Positions 1 through 10,352 are shown, numbered from the stretch's first letter. The stretch: 64,000 nucleotides of DNA from Paragorgia papillata (GCA_035771165.1 JAWNZC010000013.1:1151501-1215500), one strand, 5' to 3'. Made by a program: numbers and translations. The notes: generated by a model not told the origin, from the letters alone.

Positions 1-60
1 TAAACTATACGCAAACGAAATTGTTTTTTGAATCTTGGTGTTATATGTATTATTTTTTAG

Positions 61-3000
61 TCGTGTGAGAACTGCATAGTATGTTGGAAACCAGAAAAGA
101 GTTTAGACGAAATATTTGAGAAGGTAGCAATCTGACTTATTGTATATATTCTTATATTCCTGACTTCTTGTCTTGTAGAACTCATTTTATATACATGTTG
201 TGCTTTCTTAAATTGTAGCCATCTGATGATATTGGAGTTACAGTGCTTCATAAGTAAGTAAACTGATCATTAGTCGAAGGCCAACACAAATCAAGATGTC
301 ACATTTGCAACCCCTTTCAATCTCGCTTTTTCTATATTATAAAACCGCTGTTGTGAGATTTTGTACAATTTTAGGATAATTTTGTTTTTGTAAGAATTGC
401 TAAAAAATATACCAAATAGTGAAATAAAAGTAGCGTGCTGTGTAGGCAGTGTAGAAACAACAATCGAAATATAGTAAGGTTAGATATACTGCCGAAACAG
501 AGAACGTAGGAATGTAACGTTTCGAGCGAAGGCCCTTCACGTTTCTCTCTGACGAAGGGCCTTCGCTCGAAACGTTAGACTCCTACGTTCTCTGTTTCGG
601 CAGTATATCTAACCTTACTATTGTTGCTAAAAAATATGGGCTGAAAAACCCTCTTTTTAGGTCTAAAGTGCATGGACTTATATTTTCACAATTTTCAAAC
701 CCCAACTTATTTCGAATAGAACATATATATTTATTCTACCCTCACAAATAATCGTCCAATCAAATGTCTACATTAGCGTCACGTGCCAGCCCAATATTTT
801 ACGATGTAGGACAACAACATATTGGGCAGCAATCTTTGGACAGGTGCACAAGGTATATTTACTTGTCAATTGCACGATTATTTGTTCGATATAATAAAAC
901 ACTTATTGGATTCATCTTCGCCCGTATGGAAAATATTTAAGTCTCAAATTTTAATATTAGGCTCGACCTTCGGTCTCCCCCAATATTTAATTTTCGACTT
1001 AAATATTTTGCCATATCGGGCTTAGATGAATCCAATAAGTTATAATATAATATACCTATTAGCGATAATGCAACGCTCACTACGGGCCCATGCGCACTTC
1101 GCGCTATCTGAATGTACTTCACCGATGCTGTCCCACATGCGGTTGTCACCGACGATCGCATGTGTATAAGTAATTGATGAAATTCATTCAGATTGTTCCA
1201 AGCTACACTGATGAGCTGTAGTACAGCGAAACACCGTGTCTGTAGATTGAACTATATATATATATATATACAAGAATAAAAATATAAAAATATATATTTA
1301 TTTGTTGACTCTGGCTTAAAAATAATTCACAAGGACGTTTCTGTTCAAATTACTACAACCTTCTTCAGCTGATGAATACTGGTAAATTACAGAATAGCGT
1401 CCTTATATAGGTGTAGAGAAAACAATTAGAGAGTTTTAAATATATATATGTATATATATTAGTTAAATTGGCTTTCTATTCTAATTTATAGATTTGAGTA
1501 CACACAGTGTGACATCTGGTTCATGCGCTTTGGAATGGACTACTCACAAAAAGTAAGGACAACTCAACGCAGTGGCGTAATTCTTTACTCGCATTGTCCT
1601 TGTGGAACAACTTTATCTTTTTACTGTGTCTAACGCCAGACAGATTTAGTCGTCAAGGGGAGACTTGCAGTGGTGTAGTCCTGGAACTTTAACAAGGGGG
1701 GCTCTCCGACAGTGTCCTGAATATGGGGGGGGGGGCGAAAAAATGTTGTGTCCGCGGCTAACAATAGATAATAGCAAAGCTACTGCATGTTGGAGCCACA
1801 TAATGGTTTGGATTAGCGCTACAGGTTAGATTACTACGAATACGATCAGTGGGTGGTACAATCACTACGGTAGTACATAGGACCAAGTAGAGATTACTGG
1901 GAGCACGGGTGGCGTGTGCTGTTAGGGCGTTGCCTCTCACCAAAATGTTAAGCCCGGTTAGACGGGATTAGTACTTGGATGGGTGACTGCTTGGGAATGA
2001 CCCCGTTGTCGGGCTTGGACTCATGTGAGTAGAGTTGTAGTTGGTCTCTCCTGTGCTTCGAGGGTTTTTCGCCGGGTTCTCCGGTTTTCCTCCCTCCATA
2101 AAATCAACACCTAACATCTTAGCTGTGATCCGTGGTCTGAACTGTGTCGTTGGCGGCTGCTTGGAGCGCCTTTTATATGCCTCGACACGGCCACGTTGAT
2201 CTGCGTCCTTCGCAATTCAGCCGCTGGCTGCAAGTAAGGATGATTAGCCATCCAGTCCTTTATCTTTTATCCTAGTCCTTTAAATCATTCGTGTTGGAAA
2301 TGACTGAATATATTCACATAAATTTCACAGAACTTTCAAACATGATTAAGATTATGCAATCTGCCCCCAGCCCCCCCCCCCCCCCAATTGACATGGAGCC
2401 CCCCTGAGCCCCCCTCCCCCCCATCCACTACACCACTGGGGACTTGCATCAGAAAGCGTTAACCGAGATTTATTTTCTCCAGTCTAGTTCAGAGGCTATG
2501 CAGAAAACAAAACAAAAACCGGTTAAGCGGGTTACTTTATCTCAAATCTCAGGCTTTGTTCTCATCAACTATAAATAACTTCATTCAAATTTCAAGCTCA
2601 TAGTTGTTAAATAGATTGTCCTTGTGTCGAATCTTATAATCGATTTTCTTAATGTAGACTGTGGCATTGGGAAACCAGGTTGGCAAAGTCTACACTTGGG
2701 ACATTGATGTTAGTGATTCTCACGAAGCAAAGTAAGTCGTTCTCGCTGTTGTATACCAACGTCGCAGAATAAAGAACAACCAGAAGCCTGTTCCCTTTTT
2801 CTCAATGAGCATTACGCCATCCTACGCCATCCTACGCCATCCTGGTGAGTTTCACCGGCACTTTTGACGGTCAAATTATCCGGTGGAACTTACCAGAATG
2901 GCATAGAATGACGAGTGATGGTGACGCGATGATGACGATTGAGATGTCAGGAGGGTAAAAAGTGCCTGTGGAACTTACCAGGATGGCGTAGAATGGCGAC

Positions 3001-4632
3001 GTTTGACGTGCGCGAGGGAACGTGCGCGACGACACTTACATCAAAGGTGCCGACGCAGAGTCGGACTTCTGGTTGTTCTTTATTCTGTGCCAACGTATTG
3101 TGGATAGATAGTAAGTAGGTTTACTGATAGTCTTGTCACGTCCGTCGTGTCAAGTCACATCAAATTGCTTCACCTCTTGTCATATATCACGTCATTTCAA
3201 TGTAGTCATGTCACGTGACGTCATGTCGTATCATATTACGTTATCTCAACACGTTCATGTTAATGTGGTTATGTACAATTGAAGTAGCAGGTCAGGTCAA
3301 GATGCAACCTCGTCCCCAGGGCGTTTGAGGAAGGAAGCGAGCATGCCGATCAAACGCCCTGGCAAAGGCTGGAATCACGTGAGAACATATTCCAATATAT
3401 TTGGAAATTTTCCCGCCAGATTGACCACCGGGCTTCCGGTCGTATGTACGTCCGCTTAAATATTTTAATGAACTGAATTAATTAAATAAGCCGTTGTACA
3501 AGTCAATACAATTTATTGTCTCTACGAGCTCAAAATAACCTGAACACACTGAAATAAACAAAATACACTTGCCTGGGTTGTTGTTTGTGGCGAATTTGCG
3601 ATGATATGTTGGTTTGATGAGTTTCGTGATAGCTGCAGACCAACCCGTAATAATAATATTGACGGGTTGTTATTCTGGAGCAATCACGAAACTTAACCAA
3701 CATATCATCGCAAACTCACCACAAACAACCCAGGCAAGTGTATTTGTTTATTTCAGTGTGTTAAGGTTATTTTGAGTTAATTTAGCATGTTGGATTTCTC
3801 GTAGAGACAATAAGTTGTGTTGACTTGTACAACGGCTTATTTAATGAATTCAGTTCATTCAAATATATAAGCTAACGTACATAGACCGGAAGCCCGGTGG
3901 TCAATCTGGCGGGAAAATTTTCCAAATATATTGGAATATTTTCTCACGTGATTCCAGCCTTTGCCAGGGCGTTTGATCGGCCTGCTCGCTTCCTTCCTCA
4001 AACGTCCTGGGGACGAGGTTGGTCAAGATGATGTTGACAGCTTGTCAATTTATAGCAGGTCAATTTGTCACATTGGGATGACGTCCTTTAGCTACCTTAT
4101 GGTATTGTTTTGGTCGCTGACTATATATAAACTCTTTGTTTTGCTATTGCAGGTATAAAGTGCTGTCTCATCCCAAGTGCACTGCTGCCGTGCGGCAAAC
4201 ATGTTTTAGCAAGGATGGAAGGTAGGTATATGGGTTTTGTAGGGTTCATTTTATATTTATTTATTTATCTATCTATTTATTTATTTATATATTTATTTAT
4301 TTATTTATTTATCTATTTGTTTGTTTGTTTGTTTGTTTGTTTATTTGTTTGTTTGTTTGTTTGTTTATTTGTTTGCTTGTTTGTTTGCTTGTTTGTTTGT
4401 TTGTTTGTTTATTTGTTTGCTTGTTTGTTTGTTTATTTGTTTGTTTGTTTATTTGTTTGTTTGTTTGTTTGTTTATTTCTTTCTTTCTTTGTTTATTTGT
4501 TTGTTTGTTTATTTGTTTGTTTGTTTGTTTGTACATTATTTATCCACATTATTTATCTATTTATTTGTTTGTTTGTTTGTTTGTTTGTTGGTTTGTTTGT
4601 TTGTTGGTTTGTTTGTTTGTTTGTTTATTTGT

Positions 4633-4683
<51 letters not shown>

Positions 4684-6121
4684 TTTGCAACCGACCAACC
4701 AATCATCCACCTTATGATTGATTTATTATCCACATTATTTATTTATTTAATTATTTATTTACAACCAGTTAAAAGTTAGAGCTCTCGAAGAACGCTTTGA
4801 TGAAATATAAAATGAATAACGGTGAAAATTCACTAGTTAGTAAAGCTTTATATTTAGCCTGTACGTCCGTTTATTAATGATATGCGGAATCAATAGAAAG
4901 CGACGTTCTGTCGCGCTATTTTTGACGGCAAACAGGGTACCGCCTTTTAGCACTGCGTCTGGTTTCAATCTGCATATGGGGCAACAAATGTAAAAACATT
5001 CTTGTTTGAATATAGTACGGATGTCAATTTGTTATAGTAGCGATTACAAAAATAACTCTGAGAACAAGCATAATTTCTTTGCAAGCAAGTTATCGTAGTA
5101 AAACAAGAATATTTTTTTTGAAATCTGTTAGTCAGAGCATTGACGTTGATCTTGGTGTCAGCGTGCGTAGTACGAAATGTTTACTCTCATAGATAAACGC
5201 AGACGTTTCTCTCCGTCTCGGGAGTCCCCGATGTGACCATGTAAGGCGGCTGTATTCGCAGGTTGTCGATGTGGAAGGACGACTTTCTGCTCTACTTTCG
5301 TGTTAAAGCCTTGACTGTTTGACACAGACTGTATGAGCCGTGCGATTTCATGAAGAACGTTCGTAACGTTATTTCCCGATGAATTACTAATATTTAATAG
5401 TAAAATGACAACGGTTTAATACACAAAGGCGAAACTAATAACATTGGCGCCTTTTGGTGCTGTTTACGTCCCCCCCCCGGCACGCAATACGCTGGTACCC
5501 ATGCTCCTTCCTGTATGCCATTTGGCGGGCAGCCATTTTTTTTTTACATTTGGCACGCGCAAATAATCTTTAGATTATTTAACAAAAACTCATGGTTTAT
5601 TAAACCATCCCTAGATTATTTATAAACAATCCATGGATTGTTTAATAGACAAGTCATGGTTTATTAAACCATCCCTAGATTATTTATAAACAATCCCTGG
5701 ATTATTTAGCAAAAAATCCATGGTTTACTAAACCATCCCTAGATTATTTATTAACAATCCCTGGATTATTTAATAAATAATACTTTTCCACTAAACCATC
5801 CAGAGATTGTTTGTAAACAATCCAGAGATTATTTATAAATAATCTATAGATTGTTTAACTCAGATAGAAACATTGTTTACCAGTAATGTATTATATAGAT
5901 AAATAATGGTAAAATCAACACATTTTTGTCCTAAACAATTTTTTTACATTTGGCGCCATGGGGCTGCATTCTGAAATTTTTTTTCTTTGTACATATGATT
6001 GTCTATCCAGCTCATTATTCTGTCTGGCTCTCAAGGTGTATTTCCTTTCTATATTTTATTTAGTGTTCTGATTTGCGTTTGCGATGACGGCACAATATGG
6101 CGTTGGGATCGTCCCTTGTAG
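61..6121 (+). CDS. EED: EED, 3' part of gene (PRC2 WD40 subunit)
   Basis: EED is the WD40 propeller of Polycomb repressive complex 2. It binds EZH2 and recognises H3K27me3 in the nucleus. Six exons can be read: 61-123, 219-253, 1492-1552, 2658-2731, 4153-4221 and 6064-6121 (stop TAG 6119-6121). They total 360 bp, 119 residues plus stop, with AG/GT borders and consistent phases throughout. Diagnostic peptides in order are SCENCIVCWKP, CDIWFMRF, ALGNQVGKVYTWD, HPKCTAAVRQTCFS and CDDGTIWRWDR, which match the last WD repeats of animal EED. The protein ends RWDRPL. The 5' exons (roughly the first 320 residues) lie upstream of the window. Introns hold a hAT element, foldbacks, a TTTG/TTTA repeat and a dyad array. 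Identification is confident; the 3' UTR end was not located. Confidence 0.93.
424..626. repeat. Foldback element, copy 1 of a four-copy family
   Basis: Two arms mirror each other around 545. The outer arm contains AGTAAGGTTAGATATACTGC and the inner arm GAAGGGCCTTCGCTCGAAAC. The same unit recurs at 21961-22170, 56408-56590 and 63394-63570, usually with an adjacent segment reading GTAGCGTGCTG. The GAAGGGCC...CGAAACGT phrase resembles the end sequence of some Penelope-like retroelements, but no coding part is present. It lies in an EED intron. Confidence 0.75.
1285..1400 (-). mobile_element. Possible retroelement 3' remnant
   Basis: Read on the minus strand it contains CAGCTGAAGAAGG followed by GAACAGAAACGTC and an AT-rich AATAAATA tail. 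That layout resembles the 3' ends of Penelope-like and related retroelements. No reading frame is visible. The assignment rests on a short motif only. Confidence 0.3.
1668..2438. mobile_element. Non-autonomous hAT element
   Basis: The ends are inverted repeats, CAGTGGTGTAGTC and its near complement CTACACCACTG. It is flanked by an 8-bp target duplication with one mismatch (GAGACTTG at 1660-1667, GGGACTTG at 2439-2446), as expected for hAT. C- and G-rich runs lie inside each end, and a SINE (1899-2280) has inserted within it. No transposase is encoded. It sits in EED intron 3, inside an older repeat. Confidence 0.75.
1899..2280 (+). mobile_element. SINE with tRNA-like head and 5S rRNA-like segment
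   Basis: The first 45 bp (GGTGGCGTGTGCTGTTAGGG...CTCTCACC) resemble the 5' half of a tRNA. From about 1947 to 2018 it closely follows the 3' half of 5S rRNA, including AGTACTTGGATGGGTGAC and TTGGGAATGACC. A shared body follows (CTGTGCTTCGAGGGTTTTTC and onward) and a tail of TATCTTTTATCC type. Sister copies are at 9870-10260 (+), 51413-51709 (-) and 39735-39845 (tail only). Confidence 0.8.
2763..3089. mobile_element. MITE with 7-bp target duplication
   Basis: Terminal inverted repeats of about 24 bp begin CGCAGAATAAAGAACAACC and end TTCTTTATTCTGTG. The flanks repeat CCAACGT (2756-2762 and 3090-3096). The interior repeats CTACGCCATCC three times. A relative is at 17858-18156 with the same ends and the same interior motif. 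Confidence 0.75.
3305..4021. mobile_element. Long foldback transposon with 9-bp target duplication
   Basis: Both arms of about 340 bp are near-perfect inverted repeats that meet near 3655. The termini read CAACCTCGTCCCCAGG and CCTGGGGACGAGGTTG. The flanks carry an exact 9-bp duplication GTCAAGATG (3296-3304 and 4022-4030). A 9-bp duplication fits Mutator-like elements among others. It is non-coding and ends about 130 bp before an EED exon. Confidence 0.8.
4254..4690. repeat. (TTTG/TTTA)n microsatellite
   Basis: About 435 bp of TTTA and TTTG units alternate in blocks, with a few TTTC and unique interruptions near 4532-4560. It begins about 30 bp after the EED exon ending at 4221. Open frames rich in CLFV or KQTN are translations of the repeat. 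Confidence 0.95.
4780..5537. other. EED intron 5, no recognised element
   Basis: No exon, clear inverted repeat or known element was recognised. A short C-run occurs at 5471-5478. Confidence 0.5.
5560..5870. repeat. Array of imperfect 20-bp dyads
   Basis: About ten dyad-symmetric units are spaced roughly 25-30 bp apart. One is perfect (AAACAATCCATGGATTGTTT, 5627-5646) and the others vary as AAACCATCCCTAGATTATTT. Half-sites are AATCC/GGATT. The array lies between two direct repeats TTTTTACATTTGGC (5541-5554 and 5941-5954), which could be target duplications or older flanks. It ends about 190 bp before the last EED exon. Confidence 0.7.
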
Positions 6122-6373
6122 AGCGTCAGACGGTTTGGTTATATAATATGAACTGAAGCCGATATTTATACCATGACCTTTTTGTGTTTGTACATAATGT
6201 CTTTAGTTTGCCAACCTAGATGCGCCGGTTTGTTTGTGATGTCCCTATGTTAAGTGGCAAGACTAAGGGCGTATAAAGGATATATCCATAACCTAGGATG
6301 GCAACAGGTCCTGTACTCCATGTAGCATCCTTCGTAGACGACAGTGGGCTACGAACCCTAACGCCTGTATTGT

Positions 6374-6886
6374 AAAAGCTCACTCACACTCAATGAGTGG
6401 CCCCTCACACTCAATGAGTGCAACTCAACATCCACTCTATTGAATTGTTAGAGAGTGAGTGTAGTCTCGTACTCAGTGAGGGTGAGTGGAGACTCGCTCA
6501 TTGGGTGTTGAGTTGCACTTAATATTGAGTGTGAGGGGCCACTCATGATCTTTAAGTGTGACCATAGTTAATAGAAAATAGACATGGTTTGGAAACCCGG
6601 GAAATTTCAAAGCGGTTAACAATCAAGCTACGATTCATGTTGAAAGGTACATGAAGGTGCCAAATCCTTTGTTTTAGGTTTATTAATATTTAAACAGTAC
6701 GGTTGAGTGATTGAACCCAAACGTTGCTATTGGATGATTGCTTCATTATACAGAAAACACAATATGTTCAGTAACCGTGAAAGTGCAAAAATTTCCATAA
6801 ACCTGAACAAAAACATAAAAAAATGACTTTTGTTGAGCTTCCAAACCATGTCTAGTTTCTATTAACTATGGTGTGAGTGAGCTTTT
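6374..6886. mobile_element. Foldback MITE interrupted by a second MITE
   Basis: The outer ends read TAAAAGCTCACTCACACTC and GTGTGAGTGAGCTTTTA. CACTCAATGAGTG is repeated in the left arm and mirrored near 6530-6550. The element at 6563-6870 has inserted close to its right end, splitting the terminal repeat. It follows the EED stop codon and may fall in the 3' UTR or flank. Confidence 0.7.
6563..6870. mobile_element. MITE, family with CATAGTTAATAG ends
   Basis: The ends are CATAGTTAATAGAAAATAGA and TAGTTTCTATTAACTATG. The interior holds AAAGCGGTTAACAATC and GGATGATTGCTTCATTATAC. Copies are at 45870-46165 and, more diverged, 49074-49338. Confidence 0.75.
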
Positions 6887-6900
6887 AGAATACAGCGTAA

Positions 6901-7062
6901 AGCCGGTTTTCCACTAGGCGATTCCACTGGGCGATTCCACTGGGCGATTCCACTGGGCGATTCCACTAGGCACTTTTGTTCGAATTCAATATATTTCTGA
7001 TTAGTTCCAGCTCAGAGCTCATGTCGCTTCGCGCGAAAAAAATCGCCCAGTGGTAAACCGGC
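6901..7062. mobile_element. TTAA-type MITE (GCCGGTTTTCCACT ends)
   Basis: The left end AGCCGGTTTTCCACTAGGCG mirrors the right end CGCCCAGTGGTAAACCGGC. GGCGATTCCACT is repeated four times at the left. The right flank is TTAA (7063-7066), which is also the left flank of the next element. The same family occurs at 30689-31267 and 48521-48629. Confidence 0.7.
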
Positions 7063-7066
7063 TTAA

Positions 7067-7627
7067 AGGGTATTGGCAGTAAAAATTAAATTTGTCCCAT
7101 TTGAAAGAACCCGTCAAATGGTATAAGAAGACCTTTTGTAATTTTTCTGTATCTTTCTTGTGTTTTGAAATATTTCGACCAAAGACAGCGTGCTGTCCGC
7201 CATCTTGTTGTAATATTGGGTCTAATTAACTAGGAAATTGGTGACGTCACAAGCAGGGTAAACCTGATGAAATTACTCCGTGGGTGACCAAATTTCCACG
7301 GAAGGCTTTTTAAATGTTGTGGGTCAATTTAAAATGGAAATAGCGCAACAAAATCGAGTTTCTAGCTCATAATGTCATCAGGTTGGCAAAATAAAAATTT
7401 CACTTTACCCTGCTTATGTCGTCACATGCATAATTTTGCATGTCGAAAATAATTCCAAGATGGCGGACAGCACGCTGTCTTTGCTCGAAATATTTCCAAA
7501 ACCAAAACAGATACGGAAAAATTGTAAAAGGTCTTCTTATACCATTTGACGAGTTCTTTCAAATGAGATAAACTTATGAGATAAATCTTTATTGATAAAT
7601 GAGATAAATTTTTATTGCCAATACCCT
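7067..7627. mobile_element. piggyBac-like MITE (AGGGTATTGG ends)
   Basis: TTAA flanks both sides (7063-7066 and 7628-7631). Inverted ends are AGGGTATTGGCAGTAAAAAT and its complement. Subterminal arms share CAAATGGTATAAGAAGACC and GACAGC(A/G)(T/C)GCTGTC. Full relatives are at 27933-28462 and 19069-19537. TTAA targeting with AGGG/CCCT ends is the piggyBac pattern. No transposase is visible. Confidence 0.75.
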
Positions 7628-7968
7628 TTAAGAGCGGCTGCGAGGGAGAATATAGGTAATGCGTATATATGCAAACAACAAACCGAGACCGATATTGGGT
7701 GAGCCAGCGGTCTACCGACAAAACAAAACACGAGAATAGCCAATGTTACAATCTCCGTATAAGTCCCGGCGTTAAAGATGTTCTCTTACATGATTGTTTT
7801 ATCAATAAAACTTCTACCATTTTCAAGATTGTTACCTCGCCATTACAGGAGACGAATATTGTTGAAACCATGACAAGCAACATTGTTGGCCCAACAATGT
7901 TGCTCACGGGTGACAATAATAATTAATATTTGAACTAATTATTGTTGGACAGCGAATAATGATATTAA

Positions 7969-8060
7969 TAGGTGCTACTCCCAAACCATACCTGGTGGGA
8001 TTCGAACCTGCGACTTTCGGTTTACTAGTCCGACGCTCTACGTTCGACATTTTAGTTTCC
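7969..8060 (-). mobile_element. Degenerate tRNA-Thr-type SINE fragment
   Basis: On the minus strand it contains CGGACTAGTAAACCGAAAG and GCAGGTTCGAATCCCACC, matching the anticodon arm and T arm of the SINE at 46616-46741. The A-box end has decayed. Confidence 0.65.
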
Positions 8061-8138
8061 AAATATCGGATATAAGTATCATCTTTCCACAGCCTGAATA
8101 TACTCTGTGATTCAGTCTGTGAAAACATGGTCAAATAA

Positions 8139-8691
8139 GGCCTGCGCTGAACGTCGCACAACAGACGAATTTAATTGTTAGAATTTTATTCCACGAAACT
8201 GCGACGTATAACTCGATGAAATTCAACACACGAATTAAATTCAGACGGATAGTGCGACGATAATGCGTGTTCGATCGAGTTATACGACGAATTATCGTCG
8301 CGTCGAATTAATTGTTTCTCTTCTGTCTGTGGCCAGTGGTGGATCAAGGGGAGGGCACTTTGGGCAAGTGCCAGGGGCCCCGCGCTTTCGGGGGGCCCGC
8401 CGATTTTTGGGGCCCAAAAATCATTCCAAAAATCATCAAAACCTATGACAATAAGAATCTTGTAAATTAATTTCTAATCTTCAATCTAAACTTTGAAATC
8501 ATTGTTTGTGAATACCTTAGAAATAGAACCAGAGTTCCAGAAAAGTAGGTTGAGTATCATAGATAAACACAAACAATTTTGGCAACTGATAGTAGCCAGC
8601 TGGTTGCTATTCACATTCCAGTTGCTATTCCGATTTTTCTAGTCTCTTTCTGACTTTGGTGGGGTGGGGGGGGTGGGGGGGGGGGGGGGGT

Positions 8692-8723
<32 letters not shown>

Positions 8724-8953
8724 GGGGATGTGAGTCAGCTACTAATATGCCAGGGGCCCCGCTCATGCTTGATCCGCCCCTGTCTGTGGCAATTCGGTTT
8801 CAGGACCACTAGTCCAAGTAAAAATAATTAAATTCGACTGGAATTCGACGTTTAACTCGACGTCGCATTTACGTCGCATTACCGACGAAGTTTATAATTC
8901 GAATTAAATTCGTCTGAATTAAGTTTGTCTATTTTGGACGTTTAGCGCAGGGC
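8139..8953. mobile_element. MITE interrupted by a hAT element
   Basis: The ends read GGCCTGCGCTGAACGTC and GACGTTTAGCGCAGGGC. The body is rich in ACGAATTTAATTCG and CGACGTATAACTCGA. The paralogue at 49796-50165 lacks the internal hAT (8334-8782) and so gives the pre-insertion state. Confidence 0.75.
8334..8782. mobile_element. Non-autonomous hAT element
   Basis: The termini CAGTGGTGGATCAAGG and GCTTGATCCGCCCCTG are inverted repeats. An exact 8-bp duplication TCTGTGGC lies at 8326-8333 and 8783-8790. The paralogous empty site reads TCTGTGAC once, at 49999-50006. An impure G-run of about 70 bp (8658-8728) is internal. Confidence 0.85.
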
Positions 8954-9000
8954 TAATAAGCATTTTTGTGCACGGTCACTGAACCCATTGTATTTTAATG

Positions 9001-9689
9001 CAGGGGCGCAACTAGAAAATTTCGAGGGCAGGGGTTGAACCCCCAAAAAGGGCAAAGTCGTTCAGTATTCTAAACAATTTGCAGTGCCGTAGCAAGGTGT
9101 AAAAAAGTGTGTGTGTTGGGCAGTAGTGGCAATTATTGACCGCATTTTTTGAAATCTAGCTATCTTTTTGCAGCAATTTGAGCGAACTTTTTCATCTAAT
9201 TCTACAGCGAGTATAGTTCAAATTTTACTGTAAAAACGAAGAAATTTTGGTTCAGGGAATTGAAGCCTCGACAGACGACACTTCACAAAAGTGACCATAT
9301 TTTTGGGGTTGCGTTTCTCCGTTTGAGATTTTGAGTCGCTTAATCTTTCAATAATTAAATACCTATACATTACTGAATAGCTTCTAATTCTTCTAAGATG
9401 CCTCTGCCCTCGGACACATGAAAAGTTCGACATTTGGTCTTAGCCTTATTTTGCACAAAGTTAAATTCAGGTTATCAAAACAGACAAAGAACTTTATCTG
9501 CAAACAGTTTGCTACGGCACCGATTTGGGATACTAGATATCTTCGTTATGCTTCTTCGAGAACACTCAACAACCACTATTGTATTGCGTACTACAACAGA
9601 CGATTAATTATTTGTTTATCTAATGTCTACCTAGTATTAGAGGTCTCACAAAAGGGCAGGGGTTGCATCCCCCCCTAGTTGCGCCCATG
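9001..9689. mobile_element. hAT-like element
   Basis: The left end CAGGGGCGCAACTAG mirrors the right end CTAGTTGCGCCCATG. AGGGCAGGGGTTG is repeated near both ends. Target duplication is not clean (ATTTTAATG to the left, AGTATAATG near the right). Open frames inside show no transposase signature. Confidence 0.5.
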
Positions 9690-9830
9690 TAGTATAATGA
9701 AGGAATTATGCAATTCAATCACTCGAGGATTAAGACAGGGCTTACGATTTGGTCGATCAGTATCTACTAATTCTCAAGTGTATGTTCAGGCTGTACACAG
9801 GCTATCTTTCCACGTCTTGCACTCCACTTG

Positions 9831-10352
9831 ACCTCGTAGCTCAGTCGGTAAAGCGTCGGACTAGTAAAGGGAGACCCGTGGGAGCACGGGTGGCGTGTGC
9901 TGTTAGCGCGCTGCCTCTCACCAAAAAGTTAAGCCCGGTTAGACGGGGTTACTACTTGGGTGGGTGACCGCTTGGGAATGACCCCGTTGTCGGGCTTGGA
10001 CTCATGTGAGTAGAGTTGTAGTTGATCTCTCCTGTGCTTCGAGGGTTTTTCGCCGGGTTCTCCGGTTTTCCTCCCTCCATAAAATTAACACCTATAACAT
10101 CTTAGCTGTGATCCATGGTCTGAACTGTGTCGTTGGCGGCTGCCTGGAGCGCCTTTGATATGCCTCGACACGGCCACGTTGATCTGCGTCCTTCGCAATT
10201 CAGCCACTGGCTGCAAGTAAGGATGATTAGCCCCAGTCCTTTGTCCTATATCCTTTACCCCTAAACCGAAGGTTGCGGATTCGAATCTCAGCCGCGGTCG
10301 TCTAGAGTTTTTCCTCCACTTATTCGGTATGGTTCCTCACTCGGAGTAACAC
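9831..10352 (+). mobile_element. tRNA-Thr-type SINE split by a 5S-type SINE
   Basis: The head GACCTCGTAGCTCAGTCGG and anticodon arm CGGACTAGTAAA end at about 9869. The remainder (AACCGAAGGTTGCGGATTCG and the tail with CACTCGGAGTAACACG) resumes at about 10262. Together they match the intact copy at 46616-46741. The loop CTAGTAA gives anticodon AGT. The intervening element is the SINE at 9870-10260. Confidence 0.75.
9870..10260 (+). mobile_element. SINE with tRNA-like head and 5S rRNA-like segment
   Basis: It is the best-preserved copy. The tRNA-like head is GGTGGCGTGTGCTGTTAGCG. The 5S-like part (about 9929-10000) includes TTGGGTGGGTGACCGC and TTGGGAATGACC. The body and TATCCTTTACC tail match 1899-2280 almost throughout. 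It sits inside the anticodon arm of another SINE. Confidence 0.8.

Noticed and set aside
1340..1400. Hammerhead ribozyme
   Set aside because: CTGATGA is present but I could not place the GAAA core and three helices with complementary arms.
1947..2018. A genuine 5S rRNA gene
   Set aside because: Only the 3' half resembles 5S. The 5' half is replaced by tRNA-like sequence and the copy is flanked by SINE body.
4215..4779. CLFV-rich frames around an EED exon
   Set aside because: Product of (TTTG)n. The ATG used lies in the EED exon but in another frame.
8658..8728. Long G-run as a functional G-quadruplex site
   Set aside because: It is inside a hAT element. Homopolymers in this window (also 43810-43836) could be sequencing or assembly noise, so no function is claimed.
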